DNA from: Timema cristinae
Taxonomy: Eukaryota > Arthropoda > Insecta > Phasmatodea > Timematidae
Length of the DNA stretch: 64,000 bases
Assembly: GCA_039000515.1 (NCBI GenBank)
Contig: JBCFYV010011135.1
Span: 20,548,927 to 20,612,926 of the forward strand
Direction: 5' to 3'
Shown here one piece after another: positions 10,132 through 21,868 of this stretch. The notes under the pieces are model-generated. The model did not search any database, was not told where the DNA came from, and worked only from the letters and a program-made list of their open reading frames with translations. The position numbers were made by a program, and so were the translations under genes. How positions within the stretch are numbered: position 1 is the stretch's first letter; each line of letters opens with the position of its first letter.

Positions 10132-11520
10132 AATAAAATCTTAATTTGTGTAAGAATTGGTGGCTAGTTTGTACGAGTCACAAAACGGGGAGAAAAATAA
10201 TTTATTTTGTTTAATTTTGGATTGATAATGCCTCTCTATTTCCATTCAGTAAATTAACTTTAATTAATTGACTATGGTGGTCACGTTTCCAAATACTCAG
10301 TAACACGTTGAGTGTTTTGTTAGCGATGGGGAGGGTGGGTATTTTAATCCGTTCAGTTGTTACTTTGAATTCATACAACAACTTCATGTGAATGACGGGA
10401 ATATTTATTCTACTAAATTCTACCTTCTTGCAATATTTCTTTAATCGTGTAGATAGACCAGATGACAAATAAAATTCATGCATAAAAAACCAAGTTATAT
10501 TTTTATCTATAAAGTTAGGATACATTTTATTATATTCCATTCAACATAATTAGCCATTTCATGTTCATTACTGAGATTCTTTGCTATTTTCTAAAAATTC
10601 TGCTTTATTTAACGAGTGGTTTGCTATTTCAATACATGACTCGCACTTAATATATCAACATGCCCACCTATTATGATTAAAACCAAAGCATTTTAAGTAA
10701 AAAAAAGGGTCACATATTTCAGTATGTTTCCTCCAAAATATTCCAGGATGAGATCAAAATAAATTTTCATAAACATAGATATTGACATCATTGAAAAATA
10801 AACATGGTCACAAAAAAAATAATCTAAGAAAATTGGAAATAATTTGAATGGTTTTGAGTTTTTGGAACATTCATATAAGATTTACTGTATTGTGAGATTA
10901 TTTCCATTCAATAGTATTATGTCCTTTCTAATAAATTTTAAGACTCTAATCTAAACAATGTGCCTGTAAGATCAGAAATAAAAATAAAAATAGCTTTGAA
11001 TTGCTATTATTCAAAAGGTTTCTTGTCCATTAAATAAATATAAAAAAAATATTTTTACCTGTATTTTATTAATATGGTAACGAGTCGGTCTACTGAGCTG
11101 TAGTGAAGGGTTTCGACCTCCCTGAACTCCCAAGCCCTTAATTATTTGCAATATTTTCACACATTTATGAGTTGATGCGTGTGTGATTCTCAAGTAAACT
11201 TTATTTGTTGGTCGTGTTTTGACAAAACTATTTAGTGTAAAAAGTACCTTTTAAACTACCTCTTAAATAAAAAAGTCACAATGATATAAATATTTGCAAA
11301 GAAAAATTTAGATATAACTATGTATAGTAATTAATTAATAAGAAAATTCCAATTAAATTTGCAAGAGAGAGAATTTTCTAAGTTATTTTTATTGGTTGTT
11401 ATGCTTTTTATTTTCTTCAATACAGTTTTTTTGTATTTATATACATACATAGCTACATGAGTTTTGTGTTATGAACACTTTATTTTAAAACAAAATTTTA
11501 AAAATACAAAAATATATTTA
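10132..11520. other. Intergenic DNA with one unassigned open frame
   Basis: A 109-codon frame lies at 10211-10540 on the minus strand (starts MEYNKMYPNFIDKN, includes the basic stretch STRLKKYCKK). I do not recognise it, it has no neighbouring coding sequence or clear promoter, and its composition is like the background, so chance is the simplest explanation. The rest is AT-rich. Confidence 0.35.
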
Positions 11521-11820
11521 TTTTTAAATATATTATTATTATTAGCACACGTCTTACTACCCATTCGGGTTATACGCACTTACGCTAATGTGTAATGGTA
11601 GGGTGATTGTGAGATGAAATGAAGGACCTACAGTTTAACGTGGGATCCGAACCACGGTGGAGATCTGGCATTCCCCACATTCACAAGATGTCTTGTCAAA
11701 GGTGAAGAAGGGTTTGGTAATCAGATAAATCTTTGCCGGGACCGAGGATTGAACCCCGCCGCCAGCATAGAAGTCTGATACCTTACCCCTAGACCACCAG
11801 GTCACCTTTTTTTAAATATA
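11521..11820 (-). mobile_element. SINE-A, full length, with 12-bp TSD
   Basis: Minus orientation, short-body subfamily (ACAAGATGTCTTGTCAAAGG). The direct repeat TTTTTAAATATA at 11521-11532 and 11809-11820 flanks it. The A box is read on the minus strand close to 11785-11805, and the TAA-type tail repeat lies at 11533-11544. Confidence 0.88.
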
Positions 11821-12205
11821 AAATCTTGAATATGAAAATTATTTTCTCTATATGCACCTGGAGTCATATTCTAAATCTACGAGATAGATTTTTTTTTTTT
11901 TAAGCAATCCAATTTTTCTTTCTCTACATTTATTTTAAGTTTTTAACCATAGCTTTTGGGTTTGAATCTATCCAAAGGAATATATGGTGTGGACGGAAAC
12001 ATATAGACCTTCATAACATTGTAGACGGGCAGAGCTGAGGAAAACAAGAACATAAAATTTATTATTTTCACCCATGGGAGATTATTTTAGTACTCATGTG
12101 GTTCATGTTTTCCTTAGCAGATAGGAATATATTACATATTGTGTTTTTGTTTTGATACCAGGATTGTGGCACAATGAGCATTACTTAATATTTTTAATTA
12201 ACAAT

Positions 12206-12450
12206 ACCTCGGTTGCGTAGTTAGCTAACATGCTAGATTCGTGTTGAGCTAGACTGCCGAAGATGGGGAGATCGATGTTCGAATCTAGGTCAGGTGAACT
12301 GCGAGGGGTTTTCCCTAAATGGTTTTCCACTTTCCCTACACGCAAATTTGGGTTCACTTCTCTTAACTAAACCTTCCCCATTCCTAACCCATTAGTATAA
12401 TTAGTGCTTAAGCTTATAACATGAACGTGTAGTAAAAAGTGGTGCTTAAG
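12206..12450 (+). mobile_element. SINE-B, full length, no clear TSD
   Basis: The head ACCTCGGTTGCGTAGTTAGC (A box) and GATGTTCGAATCTAGG (B box) are followed by the CCTAAATGGTTTTCCACTTT body and the tail ACATGAACGTGTAGTAAAAA, GTGGTGCTTAA. The several mismatches and the lost TSD make this an older copy than the one at 19.8 kb. Confidence 0.8.
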
Positions 12451-12904
12451 TAAATATATGTAGTTATAACTGAAAAATAAAATTAGGATAAAAATTAAAG
12501 GTAGTTTCAAATTAATTTACAAAATCTTGAACAATTATTTCATGATTTTAGTTTTCTAATACTCTGTTGAAACATAATAATATAGAAAAAATTTATTTAA
12601 TTTTTAATCATATTTCGAATCACAAATAAAACCATTTAATATCAAGTGGTGTTGATTTAATCTCATCATTTTTGAAAATTGAAGCGGTCGTTGTAATAAT
12701 GAGACATGTTACTAAATTATTATGAGAAAAGCGCAAATAATTTGCAAATTGGAATGAATTTTTGTTAGCTCTTTCAAGCTTATTGATCTTTTCCATTATA
12801 CTAGTTTAATTTTGTTTATAATTTTGAGTAAGGCAATTTGTTTTTTTTATCTATTGCAAACATTTTAAATCCTATACATATATCTCTTTACAGTAAACTA
12901 AAAT
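12451..12904. other. AT-rich intergenic DNA
   Basis: Nothing recognisable is seen. Confidence 0.5.
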
Positions 12905-13210
12905 TTTAGGTTATCATTATTATTATTATTATCATTTACACACGTCTTACTACCCATTCGGGTTATACGCACTTACGCTAATGTGTAATGGTAGGGTGAT
13001 GTGAGATGAAATGAGGACCTACAGTTTAACGTGGAATCCGATAACGGTGGCGGCCTGGCATTCCACACATTCACAAGATGTCTTGTCAGAGGTGAAGGAA
13101 GGGTTTGGAAATCAGATAAATCTTGCCGGGACCGAGGATTGAACCCCGTCCCGCATACAGAAGTCTGACACCTTAGCCCTAGACCACCAGGTCACCTTTA
13201 GGTTATCATT
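12905..13210 (-). mobile_element. SINE-A, full length, with 14-bp TSD
   Basis: Minus orientation. The exact 14-bp repeat TTTAGGTTATCATT lies at 12905-12918 and 13197-13210. The long exact TSD suggests a fairly young insertion, although the body has small deletions (for example CCGATAACGG where other copies have CCGAACCACGG). It is of the short-body subfamily. Confidence 0.92.
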
Positions 13211-13379
13211 CAGACTATATCACTATATTTTTTTCTAAATTAAATATTTTATGAAATTTTTTAATCATAAGTATAATGCTAAAACAATACTAATTTAAAA
13301 TAAGTAAAAATGTATAGATTACCCAAAATACAACATTATAATATTATGTCACACAGAAAATGTTATCACTGACTATTCG

Positions 13380-14245
13380 TCCAATCATCACTATCCTCGT
13401 TCTGAGCTTGTACTTTCTTTCCTGTTTCCGCCTTTGATTCAGCCATCCCTGCAACATGCTGTAAAATTCTTAGCGATGACTTCGTTCGAAAGGGTTTCCA
13501 GATCTTTCAAATTCTTGGCGTTAATGGGAACTTATCCACCTGGATGGATGGCATTGAAGGCTCAGCTTTGTTGTATGCTGACAGACAGAAGGTATGAAAC
13601 ACAATACCATTCATAAAATTCCCAACGACTACCTTTCCTGGAAGACTGCTCCTATATTAGAAATGCGGTTAACTAGAAAGTTTGAATGGAGACCTCTTGA
13701 ATCTGGTGGTGCCAGGTTGAGTGATTGGCTTCCTCCCTCATACGTGTCGTCTTGTACTTCTTGGGTTATCAATATTTAAATAATGTCTTCGACTGCTCTT
13801 CAGAAAAGCACCCACTTATGCTTGATCTGAGGATGAGGTCAATATACAACGTTCAAGAGTATATATTCTATCACTTTTGCGAATCAATCTCTTGATGCAG
13901 CCAAAGTTTTTATACATGGGAAAATGAATGACCACGTACAGGAAAGAAGGTCTTTTTTGCTCTTGAACCTACTGCTGTCGTAAAGGTTCAATAAGAATCG
14001 AACCAAGGTATGTCTTTTGTTCGGGGCTATACAACCATCATTAAAAATACATAATTGTACTGTAGAGGATATTCAGTGTTAAATTAATCCAATAGAAAAG
14101 AGTAAACTTCATCTGGGCTGTTGTGCCTTCATGTAGCAGTAAAGGCTATGTGCACCAGTTTGGTGACACGAATCTATGTCTTGTAAGTTCTTGTAGAGAA
14201 AATCTTTACAGCGTCATGTCCAACTTGATTATATACTTGAAAAAC
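13380..14245 (-). pseudogene. Decayed coding region, unidentified repetitive-type protein
   Basis: The GC content is higher than the flanks, and reading on the minus strand gives several protein-like stretches in different frames broken by stops. In order from high to low coordinates these include HEGTTAQMKFTLFYWI, then KTYLGSILIEPLRQQ, then VIHFPMYKNFGCIKRLIRK, then VFHTFCLSAYNKAEPSMPS with VDKFPLTPRI, and near 13440-13380 MAESKAETGKKVQAQNEDSD followed by DWTNSQ and a stop. The acidic, hydrophilic end looks like a genuine C-terminus. The plus-strand small frames at 13434-13779 are shadows of it. I do not recognise the family. A transposon-borne or retroposed gene is likely because of its isolation and decay. 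Confidence 0.4.
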
Positions 14246-15254
14246 CTAAAACATTATTCATCGTTTCTCGTAAACTACTTGGAAAATAAGAATATTTTTT
14301 CAATTTTATAAAAACCTTCCAATTGGTTTACTATGAAAAAATGGTGTTCTAATGAAATAACTAAAATGATGTTCTTAGTGCAGACATATTTTCAATCATT
14401 GTACAAGCTTTTTCCTAATTGAGATATATGGGTAGTATGGTGTATGAAATGATCATCATGAACTGAATTATATTATGAATATATTTTATTTTGATAATCC
14501 AATATTTTCGTGAGGGGGGAAGAGACTCCTATCGGGATCGGGTCAGGATGGGGATGGGAGTCACCTCAAGAAATGTTGATGTAAAAACACATCAAAATTT
14601 AGAGTAAATCTTTAAGCAATCTTTCAATGTAACGATAAACTTAAGAATAATCCTCTAATGAAAGATATAACTCGAAATTTGCGAGTAGTATTGAAATTTA
14701 TGATAAGCAATTAATAGGAATATTAGCAGAAAGTTATTATTAAGAGGGAAATAAGTTGTAACATTGTGACATTTATAAAATAAATAGATTTTAGCTATTC
14801 AATCAATTAAACAAAATAGATATAATTATTCAGATTTAAAAAAAATCGATATTTAACTCCAAACTATTATATAGTTATTTCTCATTATAAATAAAATTTT
14901 ACCACTAATTCAAAGATATTGTTTAATTCATGTTATTTAAAAATAAACTATTTTGAAGATCTTTATTTAATATTAATCATTGAAATAGTAATAATTAAAT
15001 GATAAACCTAATCAACGTTTGTGCAATAAAGTGAGAGACGTGCAACTTAAATTAGGATAATTTCTTGAACGTATATTTTCACCCCTTTAATACTTATTGT
15101 GATTCTCTTAAATCTTATTGTTACCAATGAATATTTAAAAAATTAAATTCTGTTAGTGAGATGAGTATTACATGACATTAAATCTAGTAGTGACTTTAAA
15201 GTTGATTTAATGGTTTAACTTCTTTAAGAATGGCACGTGCTTCCCATACCTCCT
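14246..15254. other. Intergenic DNA, no gene seen
   Basis: 14510-14570 is a short G-rich patch (GAGGGGGGAAGAGACTCC). The rest is AT-rich without recognisable features. Confidence 0.5.
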
Positions 15255-15585
15255 TCCTGGATCTACTCCTAGTATATAAATGATCGATCTATATCATTTT
15301 AGACTCGATAGTAAACAATTACCAATTTTATTGGTTTAAATTTATAAAAGAGAAATTTAGGAGCAATGCGATAAGCATAAGATATGCATCCTTTAATAAA
15401 ATCCCGAAAATATTAAGAAATTAAAATTTTTAATCGAAGGGTTGACCCTTGGGGATCCAAAATTGATAGTTTTTATTGGTTTAAATATATTAATGAAGAT
15501 GTTAATTATTTATAAATAGAATTATAAAATTTAAAAACGTGAGTCAAAAAATATTTTACTTATATATAGCACAATTTATTCTCGG
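15255..15585 (+). repeat. Dispersed repeat G, copy 1
   Basis: This aligns by eye along its whole length with 50195-50500 in the same orientation. Shared blocks include CTATATCATTTTAGA, TTTTATTGGT, AATGAAGATGTT and GAGTCAAAAAAT. Identity looks about 70-75%. It is non-coding and its ends are not sharply defined. Confidence 0.65.
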
Positions 15586-15721
15586 GTTCACTAGTGTAAT
15601 TCAATACAAATTTTGAATAAATATCTCCATTTTAAACAATAGAGTGAGAAATTCCGTACGAAGCTCAGTACAATTTTTTTCCTTTTCGTTTTGGAGAAAA
15701 ACTTGATTGCAGGCTTAACCA

Positions 15722-16290
15722 TAGAATGTAATGACCCCGTTTTATTGCATTGATTTCTAAAGCATTTAAATGTAGGTTGTGTCTATGATATTTAGTCCGA
15801 CTGTAATGTTGATGTTTCATTTCCGTACACGTGCAAGCAGTCAAGGTTGAAGAACATTCAATTTGCTTGTTTACAGTCCTCGCAATAATTAAAGAATAAA
15901 CCTCACAATGTAGGTGCGTGAAAGAGTGTATTATGTTTGATTTATAGTTTATATTGTTCTTATGTTTTTTTTAGAAGTATTTATCGCTTGTGTCCATAAG
16001 AGCTCAGCAACTCCTGGGCACAATTTGATTTGAACATTATAACTAGTTTTTGTTTTTACTTTAAATGCACAGAGCTGTTAACTGTCGATTCGTGCTAAGA
16101 CGTGCGTATGCCGATATGGTAATTTCTTATGATCTATATATAAAGTGAATCAACTTTCAAGCAAATATTTTCTTCGACTATTAAACAAAAATTATTTCTG
16201 TAATTTCTAATAAAAATTATATTAAATAACATAATAAAATGTGTTTAAACTATAAAATAATAAAATCGCAGATCGCAGGTACGTGTTGCA
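15722..16290 (+). repeat. Dispersed repeat E, copy 1 (carries the empty MITE site)
   Basis: This matches 35600-36382 in inverse orientation over about 560 bp. Landmarks are TTCCGTACACGTGCAAGCAG, AATAATTAAAGAA, CCATAAGAGCTCAGCA and AAAGTGAATCAACTTT, ending around TCGCAGAT and GTACGTGTTG. At about 16096-16104 the sequence GCTAAGACG is intact, whereas the other copy has a 201-bp hairpin element at the same TAA. It is non-coding, and the nature of E is unknown. Confidence 0.75.
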
Positions 16291-17610
16291 GATACATATC
16301 TTGACAAACAGTCAATAAATTTAACTAAATTTTCAGTTTTATCATTCTAAACACTATTAATATAATGGTCATCATAGATCCCAGAAAAGCAATATCACAA
16401 ATAAATAAACTAAACACAGTGCCACCAAAGAAATAATAAGGTAAACAGCGGATAACAATCTCCTAACACCGTGTAGCCAACATATCAATATTAAAACTGG
16501 ACATGTGGTCAAATATTCCCTCTTAAATATGAACCAGAAGTATGAGGCAAAATTGTACAAGGTACGTCTATAGGAACACGTCCGCTCGTACCTCTAGAGG
16601 TAGGGAAGAATATGACACACATGAAACATAATTAATATAATATAAATAAAACACAAAGTGATGTTATTATTTATTTGGAAAGTAGTTTACTATGAATGGT
16701 AAATCTTGTATTGACATTGCCTGGTTCCCAACAAATGAATAAACTATTGTTAACCTTGTACTATCTTCTATAGTGTACGTTTCTTCACTATTTGGTAGCA
16801 TGCTGAGAATAGGACACAGGTAAAAAAGGGGTATTTTTCATTAGTTAATTTACAGTGTGCACAGGGCATGGTGTTTGATAGACCCTTTGCAGTGGTGGAT
16901 GGGGGGAGTAATTTTGGGAGAATCGTTTATATATGGGATTTTTTGTTATGTGCATATTAGTTAAGTGTAAAGGTTTTCTTTTATCTACGGAGAACACCGG
17001 TTTCATGTAGTATTTTCTCCAACTCTTGTGGGGATTTCAATCGTATCCTCGTTGTAGGTATGTAATTGTTAAACAAATATTTAAAAAGCTTTGTCCAGAA
17101 AGCGTTTCCGAGTAAACCTATTGGTCTCTAGTTTTAAAGGTCACTTTGCCACCCTCATAAAGGAAAAAGTTTTTTTTTTTCTCTAAATGTATTCCCTAGG
17201 GGTGGTGCCCACCAAATACAATTTGAACCCACACGCAATCAAATTTTATTAAATATTATTGTATACAATTATATAGTTTTATGAGTCATCGTGCTTTACA
17301 GGGTGTTTTGCATTTTATTAAAGACTGCATTGCTTTAAGTCTGACCCTTATTATCTATTTGTGTATTCTAATTTAATATTTTAATATAAAAATATTTTGA
17401 AAAAGCATATTATTCACATGAAAACTTTAGCAATATTAAAAAAGAAAAAGAAAGTTTATAATTATATAAAAAAACTAAGCCTATTACTCTATATAGGTCA
17501 CACGAAACTTTGTTTGGAGGTAGATTTTGTTATTTTTGTTCGTAACTTCGGACCATACCCTTATAATTCAAGCGTGTATCTACATTCCATAGCACGAGAT
17601 AAGGTGAGTT
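16291..17610. other. Intergenic DNA, no gene seen
   Basis: AT-rich with a few GC-richer patches (16560-16610, 16860-16920). Small frames at 16372-16560 and 17397-17612 have low-complexity, AT-driven translations and are not supported. Confidence 0.45.
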
Positions 17611-17639
17611 AAATCTCCCATGCAAACAATGCGAAGCTC

Positions 17640-17760
17640 GCCTCTGGAAGCCTTAGCCACCAGTGGGTGGGGGGAGACGAGCATTAAGGGGTGAGCAGTG
17701 TTGGATAGGAAGGGTGGGGGTTGATTCCGCTATAAAATGCGTGCATACAAGCCTTCTCGC
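17640..17760 (+). promoter_or_regulatory. Candidate TATA/Inr core promoter
   Basis: TATAAAA at 17731-17737 stands 30 bases upstream of an initiator-like GCAGTTCT, with its A at 17761, the spacing expected for an arthropod Pol II core promoter. The preceding 90 bases are G-rich (GGGTGGGGGGAGACGAGC, GAAGGGTGGGGGTTGATTCC), unlike the AT-rich flanks. Short TATA-driven first exons are typical of cuticle-type and other highly expressed arthropod genes, but no downstream coding exon is visible, so the target gene is unknown. Confidence 0.4.
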
Positions 17761-17807
17761 AGTTCTCGACACTGTTAATAATTTACACAGGATAATGGAG
17801 AGCTAAG
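17761..17807 (+). other. Candidate short first exon
   Basis: From the predicted start at 17761, 47 nt run to a consensus donor CTAAG then GTAATTT (GT at 17808-17809). An ATG at 17795 reads only three codons before TAA, so as drawn this exon would be 5' untranslated or carry a minimal upstream ORF. It depends entirely on the promoter call above. Confidence 0.3.
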
Positions 17808-18116
17808 GTAATTTTTTTACAGCCTCCTTTTTTAATATTTTTTTTATAAAAAAAACTTTTTCTAACATACATTTAGTACCATGTTATGGTGCAATGGTTT
17901 TTGAAACATTTAAAACTAAGTTTTTTCAGGACAATTTATACATTATTATAACTATCTTGCTACTATCTTAGAATTAGGGATTTTAAAGAAAACCATAACT
18001 AAAATTAAGGTAACTTGTATTTAACTTTATGTTTTTCTAAATGTATTATTAAAACACTTTGTTTTAAATTTAGATCAATAAAACAGTTTATTATGTTGTT
18101 TAGATATTCAGCAAAC

Positions 18117-18180
18117 CAGTGGTTGCCAAATTTTATTTACCGAAGGATCACCTGAATTTTTGCGCACAAGTTGAGCAATA
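18117..18180 (+). mobile_element. hAT-like 5' terminus fragment
   Basis: CAGTGGTTGCCAAATTTTAT, then ACCGAAGGATCACCTGAATT, is the typical look of hAT element ends. No matching 3' end or 8-bp TSD pair is visible. A SINE-A follows at once, which may have interrupted it. Confidence 0.4.
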
Positions 18181-18199
18181 TAATTTATATATATATATT

Positions 18200-18424
18200 A
18201 TATAATTAATTATATTATATTATTATTATTATTATTAGCACCGTGTCTTACTACCCATTCGGGTTATACGCACTTACGCTAATGTGTAGTGTTAGGGTGA
18301 TTGTGAGATGAAATGGAGGACCAACAGTTTAAGTGGAATTTGAACCACTGTGGAGGCCTGGCATTCCCCACATTCACAAGATGTCTTGTCAGAGGTGTCT
18401 GTGCCAGGAGGTAATATAATTAAT
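18200..18424 (-). mobile_element. SINE-A, 5'-truncated
   Basis: Minus orientation. The tail (TTATTATTATTAGCACCGTG) and body to TCTTGTCAGAGGTG are present, but the tRNA head is missing and replaced by TCTGTGCCAGGAGG, which looks like a jumbled piece of the head. ATATAATTAAT occurs at 18200-18210 and 18414-18424 and may be the TSD, although extra TA-rich sequence separates it from the tail. Confidence 0.75.
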
Positions 18425-19802
18425 AATTTTGTTTGGAAATATATTGTCACACTATCTTACAAATGAAATAGTATTTAATTAAAGATAAAAACAAATTAGA
18501 TCGATATGTGATTTTTGGTATAATGGTTTGAACTGTTTTTCACTAATATATTTTTAAAGTTCAGATCATATTTGATTTTGAAATTTTTTAAACAGTCTCT
18601 TGATTTACCATTGAAGGGAGAGATTTATATTATTTCAGTGTTCACAAGTTTCACTGTGAAGAATGCTGACTCGCATAGTAAGGACGAGCCAAAATATGGT
18701 TTAATATTTATCGTTAAAATAAATTTGTGTGGTCTACTAGTTTCCATAAATGGTTGCATGTATAGCAAGCCTTGAAGAATAAGTCTTTGCATAATTCCGA
18801 GATCTCTGATTCCAACTCTTCAACATTAGTTACGTACATTTTACTATAAATTCAGCAAATATATTCATATCCAATATATCACGTGGATTAAAAATATAAA
18901 TTTTTAGCTCTATTCCATGAAATTGTGTTTATCTTTGATCGAAAACATTGCCTAACTTTTTCATGAATCCAAAATATAAATTGCTATCAAAATAATCGTT
19001 TCTTGAAATTTTTAATATATCCGAAAAATGTGACAATAAATTTAGACTATCATAAATTTTTAAAGGAAACTACATTTTGGTTGCATTTTTGTTGGGCTCG
19101 TAGAAAAAAGTAGATTGGTGAACCCTGCAGCAAACAAATTACAAAATATATTTATTTAATTTCTTTTTTTTTGTCTTATTAACCATTAGAGCAATTCACA
19201 TATTTACATTAGTAAAGAAAGTATACATAATTTAATAAAATATATATTCTAGAGATATTGGGACAGTCACCATCTTGAATAAAAACATTTTAGTAAATCC
19301 GGGTGTTGTCCAAACCCAAAACATCCCGTTACCTTAATTATCTTCGTTTCCACCAATTTGTATTAATTTTATATAATATTCACTCCTGTAGCTTAACAGT
19401 TATTTAACCACAGACTTTATCATTAGCATAACATTCTGGGATGGCGCAAAAAAATTCAACATAAGGACTAACACCGTTGCATTTTTGCAAGATACTATAA
19501 TATTATAAATCTAAAAAAAAAAAAAAACACTGACTTTAATACATAATACTACTATTTAAGCAATAATATTAAATAAAAACTTGAATTATATTGTATTTTT
19601 GTGAATTTTTTTTTAAAGGCTAACTACCATAATGTTAAATTGTTACAAAAACATAGTTTAAAAAACTTTCTTCCTTGAGTTCCTGCATTCAATTTGTATT
19701 TTTTTTTAAATAGTGACCACACGTTGAAAACTACAGCAAGTTAAAAGTAACACGATATAACTTTTAAGACACGTGTTAAAAATTGCACGTAATATTATAA
19801 TA
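18425..19802. other. Intergenic DNA, no gene seen
   Basis: AT-rich with a run of A at about 19515-19528 and many stops. The 67-codon frame at 18572-18775 has no recognisable product. Confidence 0.45.
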
Positions 19803-20056
19803 ATGTAAATACCCGCCTCGGAGGCGTAGTTGGCTAACGCACTTGTCGTGTAGAGTTCGACTGCTGAGGACGGGGAGATCGAGGTTCGAATCTCGGTCGA
19901 GTGAACTGGGGGTGGTTTTTCCTAAATGGTTTTCCACTCTCCCTCCACGCAAATGCGGGTTCATTCCTCTAATTCAACTTTCCCAATTCCTAATCCATTA
20001 GCGTAATTAGTACTTAAAGCCTATAACCCGAACGGGTAGTAAGATGCGGTGCTAAA

Positions 20057-20109
<53 letters not shown>

Positions 20110-20116
20110 GTAAATA
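19803..20116 (+). mobile_element. SINE-B, full length, with 9-bp TSD and long (ATT)n tail
   Basis: The near-consensus head CCGCCTCGGAGGCGTAGTTG (A box), GAGGTTCGAATCTCGG (B box), body TCCTAAATGGTTTTCCACTC and tail CCCGAACGGGTAGTAAGATG run to an (ATT)n tract of about 17 units (20055-20107). ATGTAAATA at 19803-19811 and 20108-20116 flanks the whole. The well-preserved promoter boxes and long tail suggest a relatively young copy. Confidence 0.9.
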
Positions 20117-20479
20117 TACGGTGGCAATGAGTCAGACGTTTGACATCATGACTGGCACCATCACGTATTCACAACATTCCTACATGGTATCAGTTAAAAA
20201 CTCCCGTATCTCAGAAAATAAAACAAGCTTGCAGTCATCTTGTCGTAGAATTCTGCACACTTTCAAAAATACATTGTAATGCAATGCTTAAATTCAGAGT
20301 GAAGTTGGACATGTTGGGTTCTTCCTCTATATTAAGTGAATCCATATTGCACGAGTACAAAGTTGACTAAAATCAGAAACAAGGTAAATTGGGACACATA
20401 TTTGTATTAGTTATTTTAAATGTGTTTGTTTCTCCTGCTCACCAATGAAGTGGGTCCCAAATTCTGCAGTTATTATTAT

Positions 20480-20900
20480 ACTACTATAAATCCACATGGC
20501 TGACTCACTCACTGACATTAATGGTTACCCACTTCCAGATGAGTTAGAAACTTTAAATTTAGCAAACTAATATCTTATATCCTGTAACCAACAATGAAAA
20601 TTCCAAAAAGTTAAAAAAAACATTATTTTTTACACTACCAAAAAATAATTGCGGGGCAACTTTAAAGTCTGTTCGGACCTTTCTTTGGAAGTCTCTTGTG
20701 GCTAAACGGTAGGACCTATCAAAAAACGGCTGTGGAATTTTACTAGTTTACATCCACTCGCAAAGAAAACTCATTGGATATTTGGAGGTCAAGCCCCTAA
20801 TGAGCAAAGTGAGTCTTGTATACAAAGGGGCTAATATATTCCAAGATCAAGAAAAATAGCCTTAATCATGTTTCATGGAAAAAAACAATTTGCATTTACC
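20480..20900 (+). repeat. Probable dispersed repeat with GACTCACTCACTGACAT head
   Basis: CTATAAATCCACATGGCTGA, then CTCACTCACTGACATTAATG, and a GAAACTTTAAATTTAGCAAA stretch resemble a class of arthropod dispersed repeats, as does GGGGCTAATATATTCCAAGA near 20825. No second copy lies in the window. The ends are uncertain and there is no coding. Confidence 0.35.
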
Positions 20901-21631
20901 AAGCTTGAGAATGTTGAGCAAAACATATGTTAGGATTAATACTAAATATCTGGTACGATTAGATTTCAATATAGTTTGTGTCATAATTTAGTTTTTTTGG
21001 GGGGAGGGAAAGATAACATATCAGCTATATCTACAGTCAATTTAAATTTTACAATATATTGGAACAACAAATCTTTAATAATGCATTTAGTTATTTTTTA
21101 GCTATATCTTTACTACCCATTCAGATTAGAGGGTTAGTTAATTTTAATATTATGTTAACTATGTGGTAGCATTGTTTAAGGTGTCCGACTCTTTCAGTTT
21201 GTATCGTTTGGTTGCAGCTAAAATCAATACTGGATGTCTATGATATAAAATTCTTCTAATTTTTTTTATTCTTATACCTGGTAACTTAATTTAAATAAAC
21301 GGATAACTATTAAGGGTAGGTGCACAAACATGCACCATTAAGTTTACTAGCTGATTAAACTAAATGATAGTGATAAGAGCCTTTTAGAGGAAATGCATCA
21401 GAATTTTAGTGGGTAAAGAATTGTTAAACCAAAATTATAAATATACTTTAGAGAATTTACTTCCATTGTACAAAGCTAAGATTCCAGTTTGAGATCCTTG
21501 TGATCTAAAATCTATTTAGGGAATTGTGAATTGCTTTAGCTCCGTGACTGAATTTGAAATGTTCCTGTCATCATATTTAATTTTCCTAAATACCTACTAG
21601 TTTCTAAATAGATATATTAATAATATTCAGT
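20901..21631. other. Intergenic DNA, nothing recognised
   Basis: AT-rich, no repeats matched. Confidence 0.45.
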
Positions 21632-21868
21632 AGTTTAAAGGTTATAACACGTCACTCTTGCAACAGACCGGACTTACGATGAAGGGGAAATCATGTCTCG
21701 GGGGTAGCCTAAAGTGGTGTACTGAAATAGATTCTTACTTAATGGTTATATATTTTGTTTCTCAAGTCAAATTCGGATAAAATTCATCTTCATACCTCCT
21801 TGATCATCCATATCACATTAGCTTAGTTTGAGCTTAACCGAAACGGTTATTAAGACGTTGTGCTGAAA
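21632..21868 (+). mobile_element. SINE-C remnant
   Basis: A tail-like end (GAGCTTAACCGAAACGGTTATT, then AAGACGTTGTGCTGAAAA) and a degraded head (GGTTATAACACGTCACTCTT, then CAGACCGGACTTACGATGAA) at the right distance indicate an old SINE-C. Confidence 0.45.

Noticed and set aside
10211..10540. 109-codon minus-strand gene
   Set aside because: No recognisable domain, codon composition like the background, no splice or promoter context. Kept only as an unassigned frame in the interval note.
20055..20107. Separate microsatellite locus (ATT)n
   Set aside because: It is the 3' tail of the SINE-B insertion and inside its TSD, so it is annotated as part of that element.
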